Assembly: GCF_000172415.1 (NCBI RefSeq)
Contig: NZ_ABLD01000007.1
Location: 62,001 to 126,000, forward strand
DNA: 64,000 nt
Direction of reading: 5' to 3'
From: Paraburkholderia graminis C4D1M
Lineage (GTDB): Bacteria > Pseudomonadota > Gammaproteobacteria > Burkholderiales > Burkholderiaceae
Shown one piece after another: positions 1-10,126 of this stretch. The notes beneath the pieces were generated by a model, which ran no database searches, was not told the origin of the DNA, and saw only the letters and a list, made by a program, of their open reading frames with translations. How positions within the stretch are numbered: position 1 is the first letter of the stretch; every line of letters starts with the position of its first letter. Both the position numbers and the translations under genes were made by a program.

Positions 1-183
1 CGGCGTCGATTCGTAAAGTGCGTTACAAGCCGTTTCAACCCATGTATAGCGGCATATTCTGCGTGACCGGCTTGTGCGGGACACACGATTGCCGCAACCT
101 TTTTAACGCTTCGGGTAACTCCGCATTGGCCGCGCGATGTTGGCCGTTGCAACGTCATCACGTCGCGCCGCGGTCCAGGTGCA
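1..183. other. Left-edge non-coding stretch
   Basis: I see no convincing gene, RNA or strong hairpin between the window edge and the 3' end of the MocR gene. The short reading frames here are antisense extensions of the MocR coding region. It may hold the 3' flank of a gene outside the window. Confidence 0.5.
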
Positions 184-1659
184 CTATCGGGCGATGCCCG
201 GCAGGATGTCCGCGAGCTTCGTCAACGCCGCGTCGATATGCTGCCCGGCGATGCTGCCGTAGCCGAAAATCAGACCGGGCCGCGGTTTTGCGCGCTGGTA
301 AAACGGCGCGAGTCCATACAGACCAATCGACGCCTCGCTCGCCGCCGCCACCAGAACCTGCTCGGTCAACGGCGCCTTCAGGTGCGCGGCCAGGTGAATG
401 CCGGCCGTCGGCACGATCGGCTCGAACCACGGCGCGAGATCGCCTTGCAGATGCGCGAGCAACGTCGCGCGCCGCGCCGCGTAGGTCTTGTGCATGCGCC
501 GCAGGTGCTTGGCGAAATCGCCGTTGAGCATGAACGATGCAAGCGCAGTTTGTGTGAGCGTGCAGCCGTGCCAGTCCGCGATTTGCCGCGCCTTGAAAAG
601 CGGCTTGTATAGCGACGCGGGCGGCACCACATAGCCGACCCGCAACTCCGGGAAGATGGTTTTCGAAAAGGTGCCCACGTAGGCGACGAGTCCCGCACGG
701 TCGAGGCTTTTCAACGGCTCCATCGGCCGGCCTTCGAAACGGTACTCGCAGTCGTAGTCGTCTTCGATGATCACGGCGCCGCGTTTTTGCGCCCATTCCA
801 GCAGTTCGACGCGACGCTCGAGACTCATCGGCATGCCGAGCGGAAACTGATGCGACGGCGTCACATAGACGAGCCGCGCATTGTCCGGCAGCTTGCCGAC
901 GATCAAACCTTCGCGATCCACCGGCACGTGCGCCACCTGTGCGCCGGTCGCGGCGAAGCATGCATGCGCAGGCGGATAGCCGGGATCTTCGATGGCCGCG
1001 ACTTCGCCTGGACCGAGCGTGATGCGCGCGAGCAGATCGAGCGCGTGCTGCGCGCCTTGCGTGACGATCACCTCTTCCCAGTTGCTCGACACCGCCCGAT
1101 TGAATGCGAGGTAGCGTGAAATCGCGAGCCGCAGTTCCTGTTCGCCGGCAGCGTCGCGGTATGTTCCGGGGCCGCGCGATTGCGCGCGCAGCGCGTGATT
1201 CACGCAGCGGCGCCAGACGTCGAACGGAAAGAGTGTCTTGTCGATCGCGCCGCCGACGAAATCGTAGGGCGACGCAACCGAAGGCCGCGGCAACGGCAAG
1301 CTGTCGGGCATCTGGTCCCACAGCGGTTGGGCGCGCACGGCGTCCTTCGTCGCCTGCTCGCGATCGCGCGACGAGTCGGCCGCGCGCGCATGCGGCGAGC
1401 GCTCGGTCGGCAAGCGCTCGAGCCCGTCGGCGACGAAAGTGCCCGAACCGGCCCGCGCGGTGAGATAACCCTCGGAGAGAAGCCGCTCGAAGACGTCGAG
1501 CGTCGTCTTGCGCGACACGCCCAGTTGCGTCGCGAGATCGCGCGTGGACGGCAGGCGCGTGCCGCCGGCGAGACGCCCTTCGAGTATGCCGGCCCGCAGT
1601 TGCCGATAGATCTGTCCGGAGAGATCGTGATGGCCTTCGACGGCGATGTGAATTTCCAT
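184..1659 (-). CDS. MocR/PdxR-family transcriptional regulator (GntR HTH fused to aminotransferase-like domain)
   Basis: This 491-residue protein has an N-terminal GntR-type winged helix at about residues 10-75 (PSTRDLATQLGVSRKTT) and a fold-type I aminotransferase domain at about 120-485. The PLP-binding lysine is likely K333 in GTFSKTIFPELRVGY, and the IIEDDYDCEYRF stretch is typical of MocR proteins. Family knowledge: MocR proteins bind PLP or an aldimine as effector and control vitamin B6, GABA, taurine or related amine pathways; the domain does not normally catalyse transamination. The gene lies 95 bp downstream of a peptide transporter gene on the same strand, so it could be co-transcribed or could regulate it. 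The effector cannot be read from sequence. Confidence 0.93.
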   Translation of the reverse strand: MEIHIAVEGHHDLSGQIYRQLRAGILEGRLAGGTRLPSTRDLATQLGVSRKTTLDVFERLLSEGYLTARAGSGTFVADGLERLPTERSPHARAADSSRDREQATKDAVRAQPLWDQMPDSLPLPRPSVASPYDFVGGAIDKTLFPFDVWRRCVNHALRAQSRGPGTYRDAAGEQELRLAISRYLAFNRAVSSNWEEVIVTQGAQHALDLLARITLGPGEVAAIEDPGYPPAHACFAATGAQVAHVPVDREGLIVGKLPDNARLVYVTPSHQFPLGMPMSLERRVELLEWAQKRGAVIIEDDYDCEYRFEGRPMEPLKSLDRAGLVAYVGTFSKTIFPELRVGYVVPPASLYKPLFKARQIADWHGCTLTQTALASFMLNGDFAKHLRRMHKTYAARRATLLAHLQGDLAPWFEPIVPTAGIHLAAHLKAPLTEQVLVAAASEASIGLYGLAPFYQRAKPRPGLIFGYGSIAGQHIDAALTKLADILPGIAR

Positions 1660-1754
1660 TTCTGGCTGCTACCTGCTGGCTACCTGTTATGTCATCGCCA
1701 TGATACTTCCGCGAGACCTGCGGCAAGCGCGAGTTCAACGCGCCGGCGGGCTTG

Positions 1755-3296
1755 TTACTGCGCCACCGCGCCGCTTCGTGCAGCGTGCTCTTTGGCGTCG
1801 TCACGCGAAGCGTCGCTGCATCGTTGATGCTCGCGCGAGAGCTTGCGCATCAGCGGCAACAGCAGCACGGCGACCAGCGCACCCGCGGCCGCGAGCCATC
1901 CCAGGCCGGTAAACAGCTTCGTATAGAGCGGCAACGATTCGAGCGGATGCATGTCGCCGGCCGGCATCTGCGCGAAATTCGCGACCACGCTGCCCAGATA
2001 CTGCGACACGCCGGTTGCCACGAAGTACGCGCCCATCATGAAGCCGCTCATGCGCGCGGGCACGTAGCGCGCGATCATCGCAAGGCCGAGGCCGCTCACC
2101 AGCAGTTCGCCGAGCGAGTACAAGCCATAGCCGCCGACCATGAACCACGACGACACGCGCCCTTCCACCGCATAGCGGCCGCTTGCCGCGTAGACGAAGA
2201 AGCCGGCCGCCACCACCGCAAAGCCGACCGCGTATTTCGCCGCGACGGGAACGTCCTTGCCGCGCTTCGCGAGCCGCGTATACAGCAGCGCAAGCAGCGG
2301 ACTCAGCAGCATGATCCAGATCGGATTGAGCGCCTGGAACTGCGCCGCGCTCCAGGTGAACAGCGTCGCGCCGAACAGCGAGAAGCGCGGATCGACATTG
2401 CGCAGCGCGAACAGCGTGAGCGACGTCGACATCTGCACGTAGAACACGAAGAACAGAATCACCTGCGCCGTGAGGATCAATGCGGCCACCAGACCTGCGC
2501 GTTCGGAGCGCTCGCACTTGAGCAGCATGTAGCCGAAAATCGCCAGAATCGCGAGGCCCGCCGCGTACACGCACGCCACCGCAATGGCTTTGTGCTGCAG
2601 CACGAACATCGCGATCGCGCCGAGCGCAATGCCGCCCGCCGCAATCGCGCCGACGCGCTTCCAGCGCACGGGCTCGGCATCGGGCGCGGAGCCGATATGC
2701 GCGAGCGTGCGGAACATCACGAAGTAGTTCGCCACCGACAGCAGCATCCCCGCACAGCAGACGGCGAACGCGGCATGCCAGCCCCAATGGTCCTTGATCC
2801 ACGGCGTCGCGAGCATCGACACCGTCGAGCCGATATTGACCGCCATGTAGTAGATCGTGAACGCGCTGTCGATGCGCGCGTCGTCGCCTTCATAGATGCG
2901 CCGCACGAGATTGGCCGCGTTCGCCTTGAAAAGCCCGTTGCCCACGACGATCACGCCCAGCGATGCATACATGAACGCGAGCTGGTCGTTCGGCAGCGCG
3001 AGCATCAGATAGCCGGCCGCGAGCACGATGGCGCCGAAGATCATCGTGCGTCGCGTGCCGAGAATCTTGTCGCCGATCCAGCCGCCGATCGACGGCGACG
3101 CGTACACGAGCGCCGTGAACGCGCCCCACGTGAGCGTGGCGTGGCTGTCCGCGAAATGCAGCTTGTCGATCATGAACAGCACGAGCAATGCGGCCATGCC
3201 GTAATAGCCGAAGCGTTCCCACATTTCGATCAGAAAGACCGTGGAAAACGAGCGCGTCTGCGAGACCTGCGCTTCAGGGCGTTGTGGTGAATCCAT
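1755..3296 (-). CDS. Proton-dependent oligopeptide transporter (POT/PTR2 family MFS)
   Basis: A 513-residue multi-span membrane protein. The N-terminal EMWERFGYYGMAALL is the POT helix 1 signature containing the ExxER-type motif, followed by GGWIGDKILGTRRTM, the POT/MFS loop motif. About 12-14 hydrophobic segments fill the chain, the usual size for DtpA/DtpB-like proteins. The family imports di- and tripeptides across the inner membrane by proton symport. The C-terminal tail after the last helix is short and charged. No other transport subunit adjoins it; a MocR regulator gene follows on the same strand. Confidence 0.93.
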   Translation of the reverse strand: MDSPQRPEAQVSQTRSFSTVFLIEMWERFGYYGMAALLVLFMIDKLHFADSHATLTWGAFTALVYASPSIGGWIGDKILGTRRTMIFGAIVLAAGYLMLALPNDQLAFMYASLGVIVVGNGLFKANAANLVRRIYEGDDARIDSAFTIYYMAVNIGSTVSMLATPWIKDHWGWHAAFAVCCAGMLLSVANYFVMFRTLAHIGSAPDAEPVRWKRVGAIAAGGIALGAIAMFVLQHKAIAVACVYAAGLAILAIFGYMLLKCERSERAGLVAALILTAQVILFFVFYVQMSTSLTLFALRNVDPRFSLFGATLFTWSAAQFQALNPIWIMLLSPLLALLYTRLAKRGKDVPVAAKYAVGFAVVAAGFFVYAASGRYAVEGRVSSWFMVGGYGLYSLGELLVSGLGLAMIARYVPARMSGFMMGAYFVATGVSQYLGSVVANFAQMPAGDMHPLESLPLYTKLFTGLGWLAAAGALVAVLLLPLMRKLSREHQRCSDASRDDAKEHAARSGAVAQ

Positions 3297-3632
3297 CGAG
3301 TACCTCTTGTTTCAAATAGTGGGGCTGTCGGCAAACTGCCGCGCGCCGTGAATCATCGGATTGCAAAAACGGCCGGACGGCGATGCGTTGTTCGGCAGCA
3401 TGCGCGAGCTTGCGTTTCGTGTCGTGCGCGGGCCGCGCTCATATCCAGAATGCATGGATGCGGACACTGCCTAAAGTCGCCGCACGTCTGTCTGCATCCA
3501 AGCGCGGCTTTTCGCGTCGCCCGTCGGATCGGCGGACCGGCTGTTAGCTTCTGGCAACATAGCGTGTTGTCTCGAAAAAGGCGTTGCGTTTGAAGCCGGG
3601 ATCTCAGGCCCGCAGTCCCGGCAAGGCGCCAT
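3297..3632. other. Intergenic region between divergent POT and XRE-cupin genes
   Basis: This region must hold the promoters of the POT gene (leftward) and of the XRE-cupin gene (rightward). Apart from the tandem operator-like sites annotated immediately after it, I see no conserved gene or RNA here. Confidence 0.5.
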
Positions 3633-3665
3633 CAAACCATATTTGCTTATATCAAACAAATTTTG
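3631..3665. promoter_or_regulatory. Two tandem CAAA-N5-TTTG operator-like sites before the XRE-cupin gene
   Basis: Two dyads of identical design, CAAACCATATTTG (3633-3645) and CAAACAAATTTTG (3653-3665), sit exactly 20 bp apart. Each is preceded by AT, and 12 of 15 positions of the two copies agree. The second ends 21 bp before the ATG at 3687. Two-turn spacing places two dimers on the same DNA face. Inference: this is the autoregulatory operator of the adjacent XRE-cupin protein. No such pair appears before oppA. Confidence 0.6.
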
Positions 3666-3686
3666 ACGGGCTAATTTCCTCCTGCT

Positions 3687-4259
3687 ATGGTCACGACAAT
3701 TCATAAGAGCAATTCGGCACTCGAAGTAGGCAGCAAGATTCGCGCGTTGCGGCAACGGCTGAAGCGCACGCTGGACGACACGGCAACTGCGGCGGGTATC
3801 TCCAAGCCGTTTTTGTCGCAGGTGGAGCGGGGCCTCGCGTCGCCCTCCATCACGTCGCTGGCGGGCATCGCTCACGCGCTCGGGGTGACGGTGCAGTATT
3901 TCGTCGATACGCCCAGCGAAGAGCGTTCGGTCAGCCGCGGCGATCAGCTGAAGTTTTTTGGCTTCGCGGACTCGGCGAATCTGTTCGCCCGTTTGACGAA
4001 CGTGACGGGCGGCCGTCAGCTCGAGGCGATCCTCGTGAAGATGCCGGTCGGACAAAAGCGTTCGGAAGTCACGACGCATGCCGGCGAAGAGTTTATGTAT
4101 GTGATCGACGGCGAAGTGTCGTTGACGCTGGAAGGCAAGACCTTCGTGTTGCGCGCAGGAGACAGCGCGCATTACGAATCGACTGTGCCGCATAGCTGGG
4201 CGAATACCGCACGCGTGGAGTCGGTGGTCGTCTGGGTCGGCACACCGAGACTGTTTTAA
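3687..4259 (+). CDS. XRE-family regulator with C-terminal cupin domain
   Basis: A 190-residue protein with an HTH_3/XRE domain at about residues 18-72 (LDDTATAAGISKPFLSQVER) and a small cupin barrel at about 110-185 (THAGEEFMYVIDGEV ... RAGDSAHYESTVPHSW). This architecture (PuuR-, HipB-like cupin regulators) usually senses a small metabolite in the cupin and represses neighbouring catabolic or transport genes. It is transcribed toward the opp genes 172 bp downstream, which are its likely targets together with itself. A CTCC stretch precedes the ATG but no good Shine-Dalgarno sequence is visible. Confidence 0.92.
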   Translation: MVTTIHKSNSALEVGSKIRALRQRLKRTLDDTATAAGISKPFLSQVERGLASPSITSLAGIAHALGVTVQYFVDTPSEERSVSRGDQLKFFGFADSANLFARLTNVTGGRQLEAILVKMPVGQKRSEVTTHAGEEFMYVIDGEVSLTLEGKTFVLRAGDSAHYESTVPHSWANTARVESVVVWVGTPRLF

Positions 4260-4263
4260 AGAA

Positions 4264-4302
4264 GCAGGCTAGTTTTCCGGTTCATCCGGCAGGACAGCCT
4301 GC
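4264..4302 (+). terminator. Stem-loop after the XRE-cupin gene
   Basis: GCAGGCT (4264-4270) pairs with AGCCTGC (4296-4302). The loop carries two CCGG tetramers, CCGG-TTCAT-CCGG, that can form an inner stem. It begins 5 bp after the stop codon. There is no T-run after it, so it may be a rho-independent terminator of poor quality, an attenuator, or an RNA-stabilising hairpin separating regulator and transporter transcripts. Confidence 0.4.
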
Positions 4303-4431
4303 ATTACTAAATGTAAGGATTCCTGCATGTCTGACAAACAACAAGGGCCGCCCAGGCCCGAACAAAGCAGATAGCAAGGCGCTTTAGCGCCGGCGCGTTC
4401 TTCTCCCGACCTTTCCTGCGATTCCGAACCG

Positions 4432-6060
4432 ATGAAAACCCCGTTTGCTTACGCGACGGCGCTGAGTGCGCTCGTCCTTACCTTGACGTCTTCGCTTTCT
4501 TCTTCGGCGTTTGCCGTCACCGTGCCGGCCGGCGTCACGCTCGCCGCCAGCCAGGAAATGACCCGCCAGGTGCCGGGCGAAACCGAGTCGCTCGATCCGG
4601 CGCACATCGAATCGTGGACCGGCAACACCATCGGGCTCGACATGTTCGAAGGACTCACGCGCATCGACGCGGCCGGCGCGATCGTGCCCGGCGTCGCGCA
4701 GTCGTGGACGCGCACGGGGCCCGACACGTGGGTCTTCAAGCTGCGCCACGACGCGCGCTGGAGCAACGGCCAGCCCGTCACCGCAAACGATTTCGTCTAT
4801 GCGTGGCAGCGCGTGCTCGATCCGAAGACCGGCTCGAAATACACGGTGCTGGTCGAGTTCGTGAAGAACGGCAAGGCGATTCTCGCGGGCAAGGCGCCGC
4901 TCTCGAGCCTCGGCGTTCGAGCCGCCGACCCGTACACGCTCGAAGTCACCACCGAGGTGCCCGCCGCTTTCTTCCCGCAACTGGCCGCGATGACGACAAT
5001 GGCGCCGGTCAACCGCGACGTCGTGACCAAGTTCGGCGGCGACTGGACTCGGCCGGGCAATTTCGTCGGCAATGGTCCGTACATGCTGGCCGACTGGCAG
5101 CCGGGTAACCGGCTCGTCGGCGCAAAGAGCAAGACGTACTGGAACGCAAGCAAGGTCGTGATCACCAAAGTGACCTATCTGCCGATCGAAAACGACGAAA
5201 CGGCAATGCGCATGTATCAGGCCGGCCAGTTCGACTACACGTATTCGATTCCGTCGGGCATCTACGCGCAGGTGAGCAAGCAGTTCGGCGGCGAGCTGAA
5301 GACCGGCCTGCAGATCGCGACGTACTACTACAGCCTGAACAACGAAGATCCGCTGTTCAAGGACAAGCGCGTGCGTCAGGCACTGTCGATGGTCCTCGAC
5401 CGCGATCTGCTCACGCAGCGCCTGACCGCCGACGGCGAGCTGCCCATGTACGGCCTCATCTCGAAGGGCACGCAAGGCGCGGACATTTTCAAGCCCGAAT
5501 GGGCAAGCTGGCCGATGGCAAAGCGCGTCGACTATGCGCGCAATCTGCTGAAAAGCGCGGGCTATTCCGATGCCAAGCCGCTCACCTTCACGCTCACGTA
5601 CAACACGAACGATCTGCACAAGAAGGTCGCGCTCTTCGCGACATCCGAATGGCGCAGCAAGCTCGGCGTTACTGCGAAGCTTGAAAACGTCGAATACAAG
5701 GTGCTGCTCAAACAGCGCCACGACGGCAAGGTGCAGGCTTCGCGCGACGGCTGGTTCGTCGACTACAACGACGCGATGTCGTACTTCGATCTGATCCGCT
5801 GCCACAGCGTGCAGAACGATCAGCGCTACTGCAATCCGCAAGTGGACAAGACCGTCGACGAAGCCAACCAGCAGCTCGACGACGCAAAGCGCACGGCCCT
5901 GCTCACCAAGGCGCACGACATGGCGATGAACGACTATCCGATGGTGCCGCTCTTTCAGTACTCGGCGGTGCGGCTCGTGAAGCCGTATGTAGGCGGCTAC
6001 ACGTCGACCAACTACGTCGATCAGCGCGCCACGCAGGACATGTATCTGATCAAGCATTAA
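4432..6060 (+). CDS. oppA: Oligopeptide ABC transporter, periplasmic substrate-binding protein
   Basis: A 542-residue SBP_bac_5 protein. It has a classic signal peptide (MKTPFAYATALSALVLTLTS, cleavage near SAFA-V at about residue 29), then ETESLDPAHIESWTGNTIG and FEGLTRID, the usual OppA/MppA entry region. The size matches OppA/MppA, which bind tri- to pentapeptides or murein peptides with little side-chain specificity. It heads a five-gene transporter operon (6076-9971). The exact peptide class cannot be decided from sequence. Confidence 0.93.
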   Translation: MKTPFAYATALSALVLTLTSSLSSSAFAVTVPAGVTLAASQEMTRQVPGETESLDPAHIESWTGNTIGLDMFEGLTRIDAAGAIVPGVAQSWTRTGPDTWVFKLRHDARWSNGQPVTANDFVYAWQRVLDPKTGSKYTVLVEFVKNGKAILAGKAPLSSLGVRAADPYTLEVTTEVPAAFFPQLAAMTTMAPVNRDVVTKFGGDWTRPGNFVGNGPYMLADWQPGNRLVGAKSKTYWNASKVVITKVTYLPIENDETAMRMYQAGQFDYTYSIPSGIYAQVSKQFGGELKTGLQIATYYYSLNNEDPLFKDKRVRQALSMVLDRDLLTQRLTADGELPMYGLISKGTQGADIFKPEWASWPMAKRVDYARNLLKSAGYSDAKPLTFTLTYNTNDLHKKVALFATSEWRSKLGVTAKLENVEYKVLLKQRHDGKVQASRDGWFVDYNDAMSYFDLIRCHSVQNDQRYCNPQVDKTVDEANQQLDDAKRTALLTKAHDMAMNDYPMVPLFQYSAVRLVKPYVGGYTSTNYVDQRATQDMYLIKH

Positions 6061-6075
6061 ACGCGGAGCATCGAC

Positions 6076-7014
6076 ATGCTGGCCTATACGCTGCGCCGCA
6101 CGCTGTGGGCGATCCCGACGATTCTCGCCGTGATCACCGCGTGCTATCTGCTGCTGCATCTCACGCCGGGCGGGCCGTTCGACACCGACAAGCAACTGTC
6201 GGCGGCCGTGCTCGCGAACCTGAACGCGAAGTATCGGCTCGACGAACCGCTGTGGCTGCAGTATCTGCACTACCTCGGTTCGCTGCTGCACGGCGATCTC
6301 GGGCCGTCGTTCCGCTATGCCGACTGGTCGGTCAACGACCTCGTGTGGAAAGCGTTGCCCGTTAGCCTCGGCGTGGGCGGTGTGTCGGTGCCGATCGCAT
6401 TGGTCATCGGCGTGACGCTCGGCACGCTCGCCGCCGTGCGGCGCGACCGTTTCGTCGATCACATGGTGATGGTGCTCGGCAATATCGGCAACGTGGTGCC
6501 GCCGTTCGTGCTCGGGCCCGTGCTCGTGTGGATCTTCGCGGTCCTGCTGAAGACGTCCGACGGCCACGGCTGGCTGCCTGCCGGCGGCTGGGGCGAAGGC
6601 GAATGGCGTTACCGCGTGCTGCCGATCGTGCTGCTCACGTTCATCAACGTGGCCGCCATTGCGCGCGTGATGCGCGGCAGCATGATCGAAGTGCTGACCG
6701 GCAACTTCATTCGCACAGCACGCGCGAAGGGCTTGCCCGGCCGCACGATCGTCTTGCGCCACGCGCTGAAGCCCGCACTGATGCCTGTCGTGTCGCTGCT
6801 CGGCTCGGTGTGCATCTCGTCGATCACCGCGGCCGTCGTCACCGAATCGGTGTTCGCGCTGCCGGGCCTCGGGCAACTGGTCGTCAACGGCGCGATCAAT
6901 CGCGACTACACGCTCGTGCTCGGCCTCGTGGTGCTGACCACGGCCGTCGCAGTGCTCTTCAATCTGCTGGTCGACCTCGCGTATGCGTGGCTCGATCCGC
7001 GTATCCGGTATTGA
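6076..7014 (+). CDS. oppB: Oligopeptide ABC transporter permease OppB
   Basis: A 312-residue inner-membrane permease with six hydrophobic segments. It carries the N-terminal OppB/DppB leader-like helix (YTLRRTLWAIPTILAVI) and the EAA loop region TARAKGLPGRTIVLRHALKPA, which contacts the ATPases. GGAG 7 bp or so before the ATG serves as ribosome binding site, and the gene begins 15 bp after oppA. It forms the membrane channel with OppC. Confidence 0.94.
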   Translation: MLAYTLRRTLWAIPTILAVITACYLLLHLTPGGPFDTDKQLSAAVLANLNAKYRLDEPLWLQYLHYLGSLLHGDLGPSFRYADWSVNDLVWKALPVSLGVGGVSVPIALVIGVTLGTLAAVRRDRFVDHMVMVLGNIGNVVPPFVLGPVLVWIFAVLLKTSDGHGWLPAGGWGEGEWRYRVLPIVLLTFINVAAIARVMRGSMIEVLTGNFIRTARAKGLPGRTIVLRHALKPALMPVVSLLGSVCISSITAAVVTESVFALPGLGQLVVNGAINRDYTLVLGLVVLTTAVAVLFNLLVDLAYAWLDPRIRY

Positions 7015-7016
7015 TC

Positions 7017-7931
7017 ATGGCCCGCTCTCTTCAACCGGCTGCCGCGACGCTCGATCCGCTCGCGGCCATTGCAAACGCTCCGCGTTCGCGCGGCCCGCTC
7101 GCCACCGCCGCCGCGCGCTTCGTGCGCAATCGCGCCGCATTCGCCGGCTCGGTCGTGCTGCTGCTGATCGTGATTGCCTGTGTCGCGGGCCCGTGGCTGC
7201 TGCCCAACGGTCCCATCGACAGCGACTGGTCCGCGATCAGCCTGCCGCCCACGCTGCAAAACATGCACTGGTTCGGCACCGACGAACTCGGCCGCGATCT
7301 GCTCGCGCGCACACTGCAAGGCGGGCGCGTGTCGCTCGAAGTCGGCCTGCTCGGCACGCTCGTGTCGGGGCTGATCGGCGTCGCGTACGGCGCGACCGCG
7401 GGCTATCTCGGCGGACGCGTCGACGCGGTCATGATGCGCATCGTCGACATGATGTACGCGATCCCCTACATGCTGATCGCCATTCTGATGATGACGATGT
7501 TCGGCCGCGCGTTCTATCTCGTCGTGCTCACCATCAGCGCGTTTTCGTGGCTCGACATGGCGCGCGTCGTGCGCGGGCAGACGCTGTCGCTGCGCTCGCG
7601 CGAATTCATCGACGCCGCGAAAGCGATCGGCGTGAGTTCGCGCTCGATCATCGCACGCCACATCGTGCCGAACCTGTTCGGCGTCGTGGTCGTGTACGCG
7701 AGCGTCACCGTGCCGAACATCGTGCTCACCGAGTCGGTGCTGTCGTTCCTCGGCCTGGGCGTGCAGGAACCCATGACAAGCTGGGGCGTGCTGATTCAGG
7801 ACGGCGCGCAGAAGCTCGAATCGATGCCGTGGCTGCTGCTGTGCCCGGCCGTGATGCTGTGCGTGACGCTCTACTGCGTGAATTTCGTCGGCGACGGTCT
7901 GCGCGACGCATTCGATCCGAAGGACCGCTGA
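7017..7931 (+). CDS. oppC: Oligopeptide ABC transporter permease OppC
   Basis: A 304-residue permease, started here at the ATG 2 bp after the oppB stop; the open frame extends further upstream inside oppB without coding character. The N-terminal cytoplasmic stretch precedes FVRNRAAFAGSVVLLLIVI (OppC_N helix). A periplasmic segment with HWFGTDELGRDLLAR, an OppC/DppC signature, follows, then five more helices and the EAA loop DAAKAIGVSSRSIIARHIVPN. It pairs with OppB. Confidence 0.94.
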   Translation: MARSLQPAAATLDPLAAIANAPRSRGPLATAAARFVRNRAAFAGSVVLLLIVIACVAGPWLLPNGPIDSDWSAISLPPTLQNMHWFGTDELGRDLLARTLQGGRVSLEVGLLGTLVSGLIGVAYGATAGYLGGRVDAVMMRIVDMMYAIPYMLIAILMMTMFGRAFYLVVLTISAFSWLDMARVVRGQTLSLRSREFIDAAKAIGVSSRSIIARHIVPNLFGVVVVYASVTVPNIVLTESVLSFLGLGVQEPMTSWGVLIQDGAQKLESMPWLLLCPAVMLCVTLYCVNFVGDGLRDAFDPKDR

Positions 7932-7932
7932 C

Positions 7933-8951
7933 ATGCCGCTACTCGAAGTCAAAGATCTCAGCGTGCGCTTTACGCGCCGCGAAGGCGCGCCGGTCGACGC
8001 CGTGCAGCGCGTGTCGTTTTCACTCGAAGCAGGCCGCACGCTCGGCATTGTCGGCGAATCGGGATCGGGCAAAAGCCAGACGGTGATGGCCATGCTCGGA
8101 CTGCTCGCAGGCAACGGCAAAGTGTCCGGCGAAGCGCGCTATCGCGGCGACAATCTGCTCGCGATGAAGGAAAGCGAGCTCAACAGGATTCGCGGCAACC
8201 GCATCGGCATGATCTTTCAGGACCCGATGACGTCGCTCAATCCGTTCCTCACCATCGAGCGGCAGATGACGGAGACGCTGCAACTGCATCGCAAGATGAC
8301 GCGCCGTGAAGCGCGCCGCCGCGCGGTCGAAGCGCTCGAATCGGTGCGAATTCCCGATGCGCCGCGACGCATCGGCATGTATCCGCACGAGTTTTCCGGC
8401 GGCATGCGGCAACGCGTGATGATCGCGATGGCGCTGCTGTCCGAGCCCGAAATTCTGATCGCCGACGAACCCACCACCGCGCTCGACGTGACCGTGCAGG
8501 CGCAGATCATCGAGTTGCTGCGCGAACTGAATCGCGAGCGCGGCACCGCAATCATCCTGATCACGCACGACATGGGCGTCGTGGCCGGCCTGTGCGACGA
8601 CGTGATGGTGATGTACGCCGGCCAGACCGTCGAACAGGCGAGCGCCGCAGCGCTCTTCGCGGCGCCGACGCATCCATACACGCGCGGCCTTCTCAACGCA
8701 TTGCCGCGTTTGACGAGCGATGACATGAGCGACAGCGGCGACAGCGACGACGATCGCCCGTTGCAAACCATTCCCGGCAACCCGCCGCTGCCTGGCGAAA
8801 TCGTCGCGGGCTGCGCATTCGCGCCGCGCTGTACGTATTGCACGGACGTGTGCCGCGAGTCACGTCCGTCACTCGTTACAGCGGACGGTTATCCAGAAGC
8901 GCGTCGCGCCTGTCATCGTCCCGTGAGCGAAATTCTGGAGGCACAACACGT

Positions 8952-8955
<4 letters not shown>
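7933..8955 (+). CDS. oppD: Oligopeptide ABC transporter ATP-binding protein OppD
   Basis: A 340-residue ATPase with Walker A GESGSGKSQT, signature FSGGMRQR and Walker B ILIADEPTTALD. The C-terminal oligo_HPY region (THPYTRGLLNALP) is followed by CAFAPRC, whose cysteines match the C-terminal Fe-S/zinc motif known in OppD/DppD proteins. It starts 1 bp after oppC and overlaps oppF by ATGA, indicating translational coupling. It forms a heterodimer with OppF. Confidence 0.95.
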
Positions 8956-9971
<1,016 letters not shown>

Positions 9972-10035
9972 AGCCAGCGGCCTTTAAGACAACGACCTCA
10001 TTCACCGGCGCGGCGCTTACGTCACGCCGTGGGAT

Positions 10036-10066
10036 TCGCTCGTCATGTCATCAGCATGACGAGCGA
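10036..10066 (+). repeat. 12-bp perfect hairpin between oppF and the OprD porin gene
   Basis: TCGCTCGTCATG (10036-10047) is the exact reverse complement of CATGACGAGCGA (10055-10066), with a 7-nt loop. No T-run follows. It sits 65 bp after oppF and 61 bp before the porin start. It may be a factor-independent pause, a processing site that separates transporter and porin expression, or an operator. Confidence 0.5.
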
Positions 10067-10126
10067 TCAGCATGGACTGGCTAAGCGCCAGCCAGAGTTT
10101 CAATAACAACTGTCGAGACATTCCCA

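Noticed and set aside
1752..3290. A 512-codon open frame antisense to the peptide transporter gene
   Set aside because: Low-complexity Arg/Glu/His composition and no family resemblance; a mirror frame of the POT gene.
4384..6876. An 830-codon open frame antisense to oppA-oppB
   Set aside because: Its protein is Arg/His-rich with no domain, and it runs opposite three well-supported genes. High third-position GC creates such long mirror frames.
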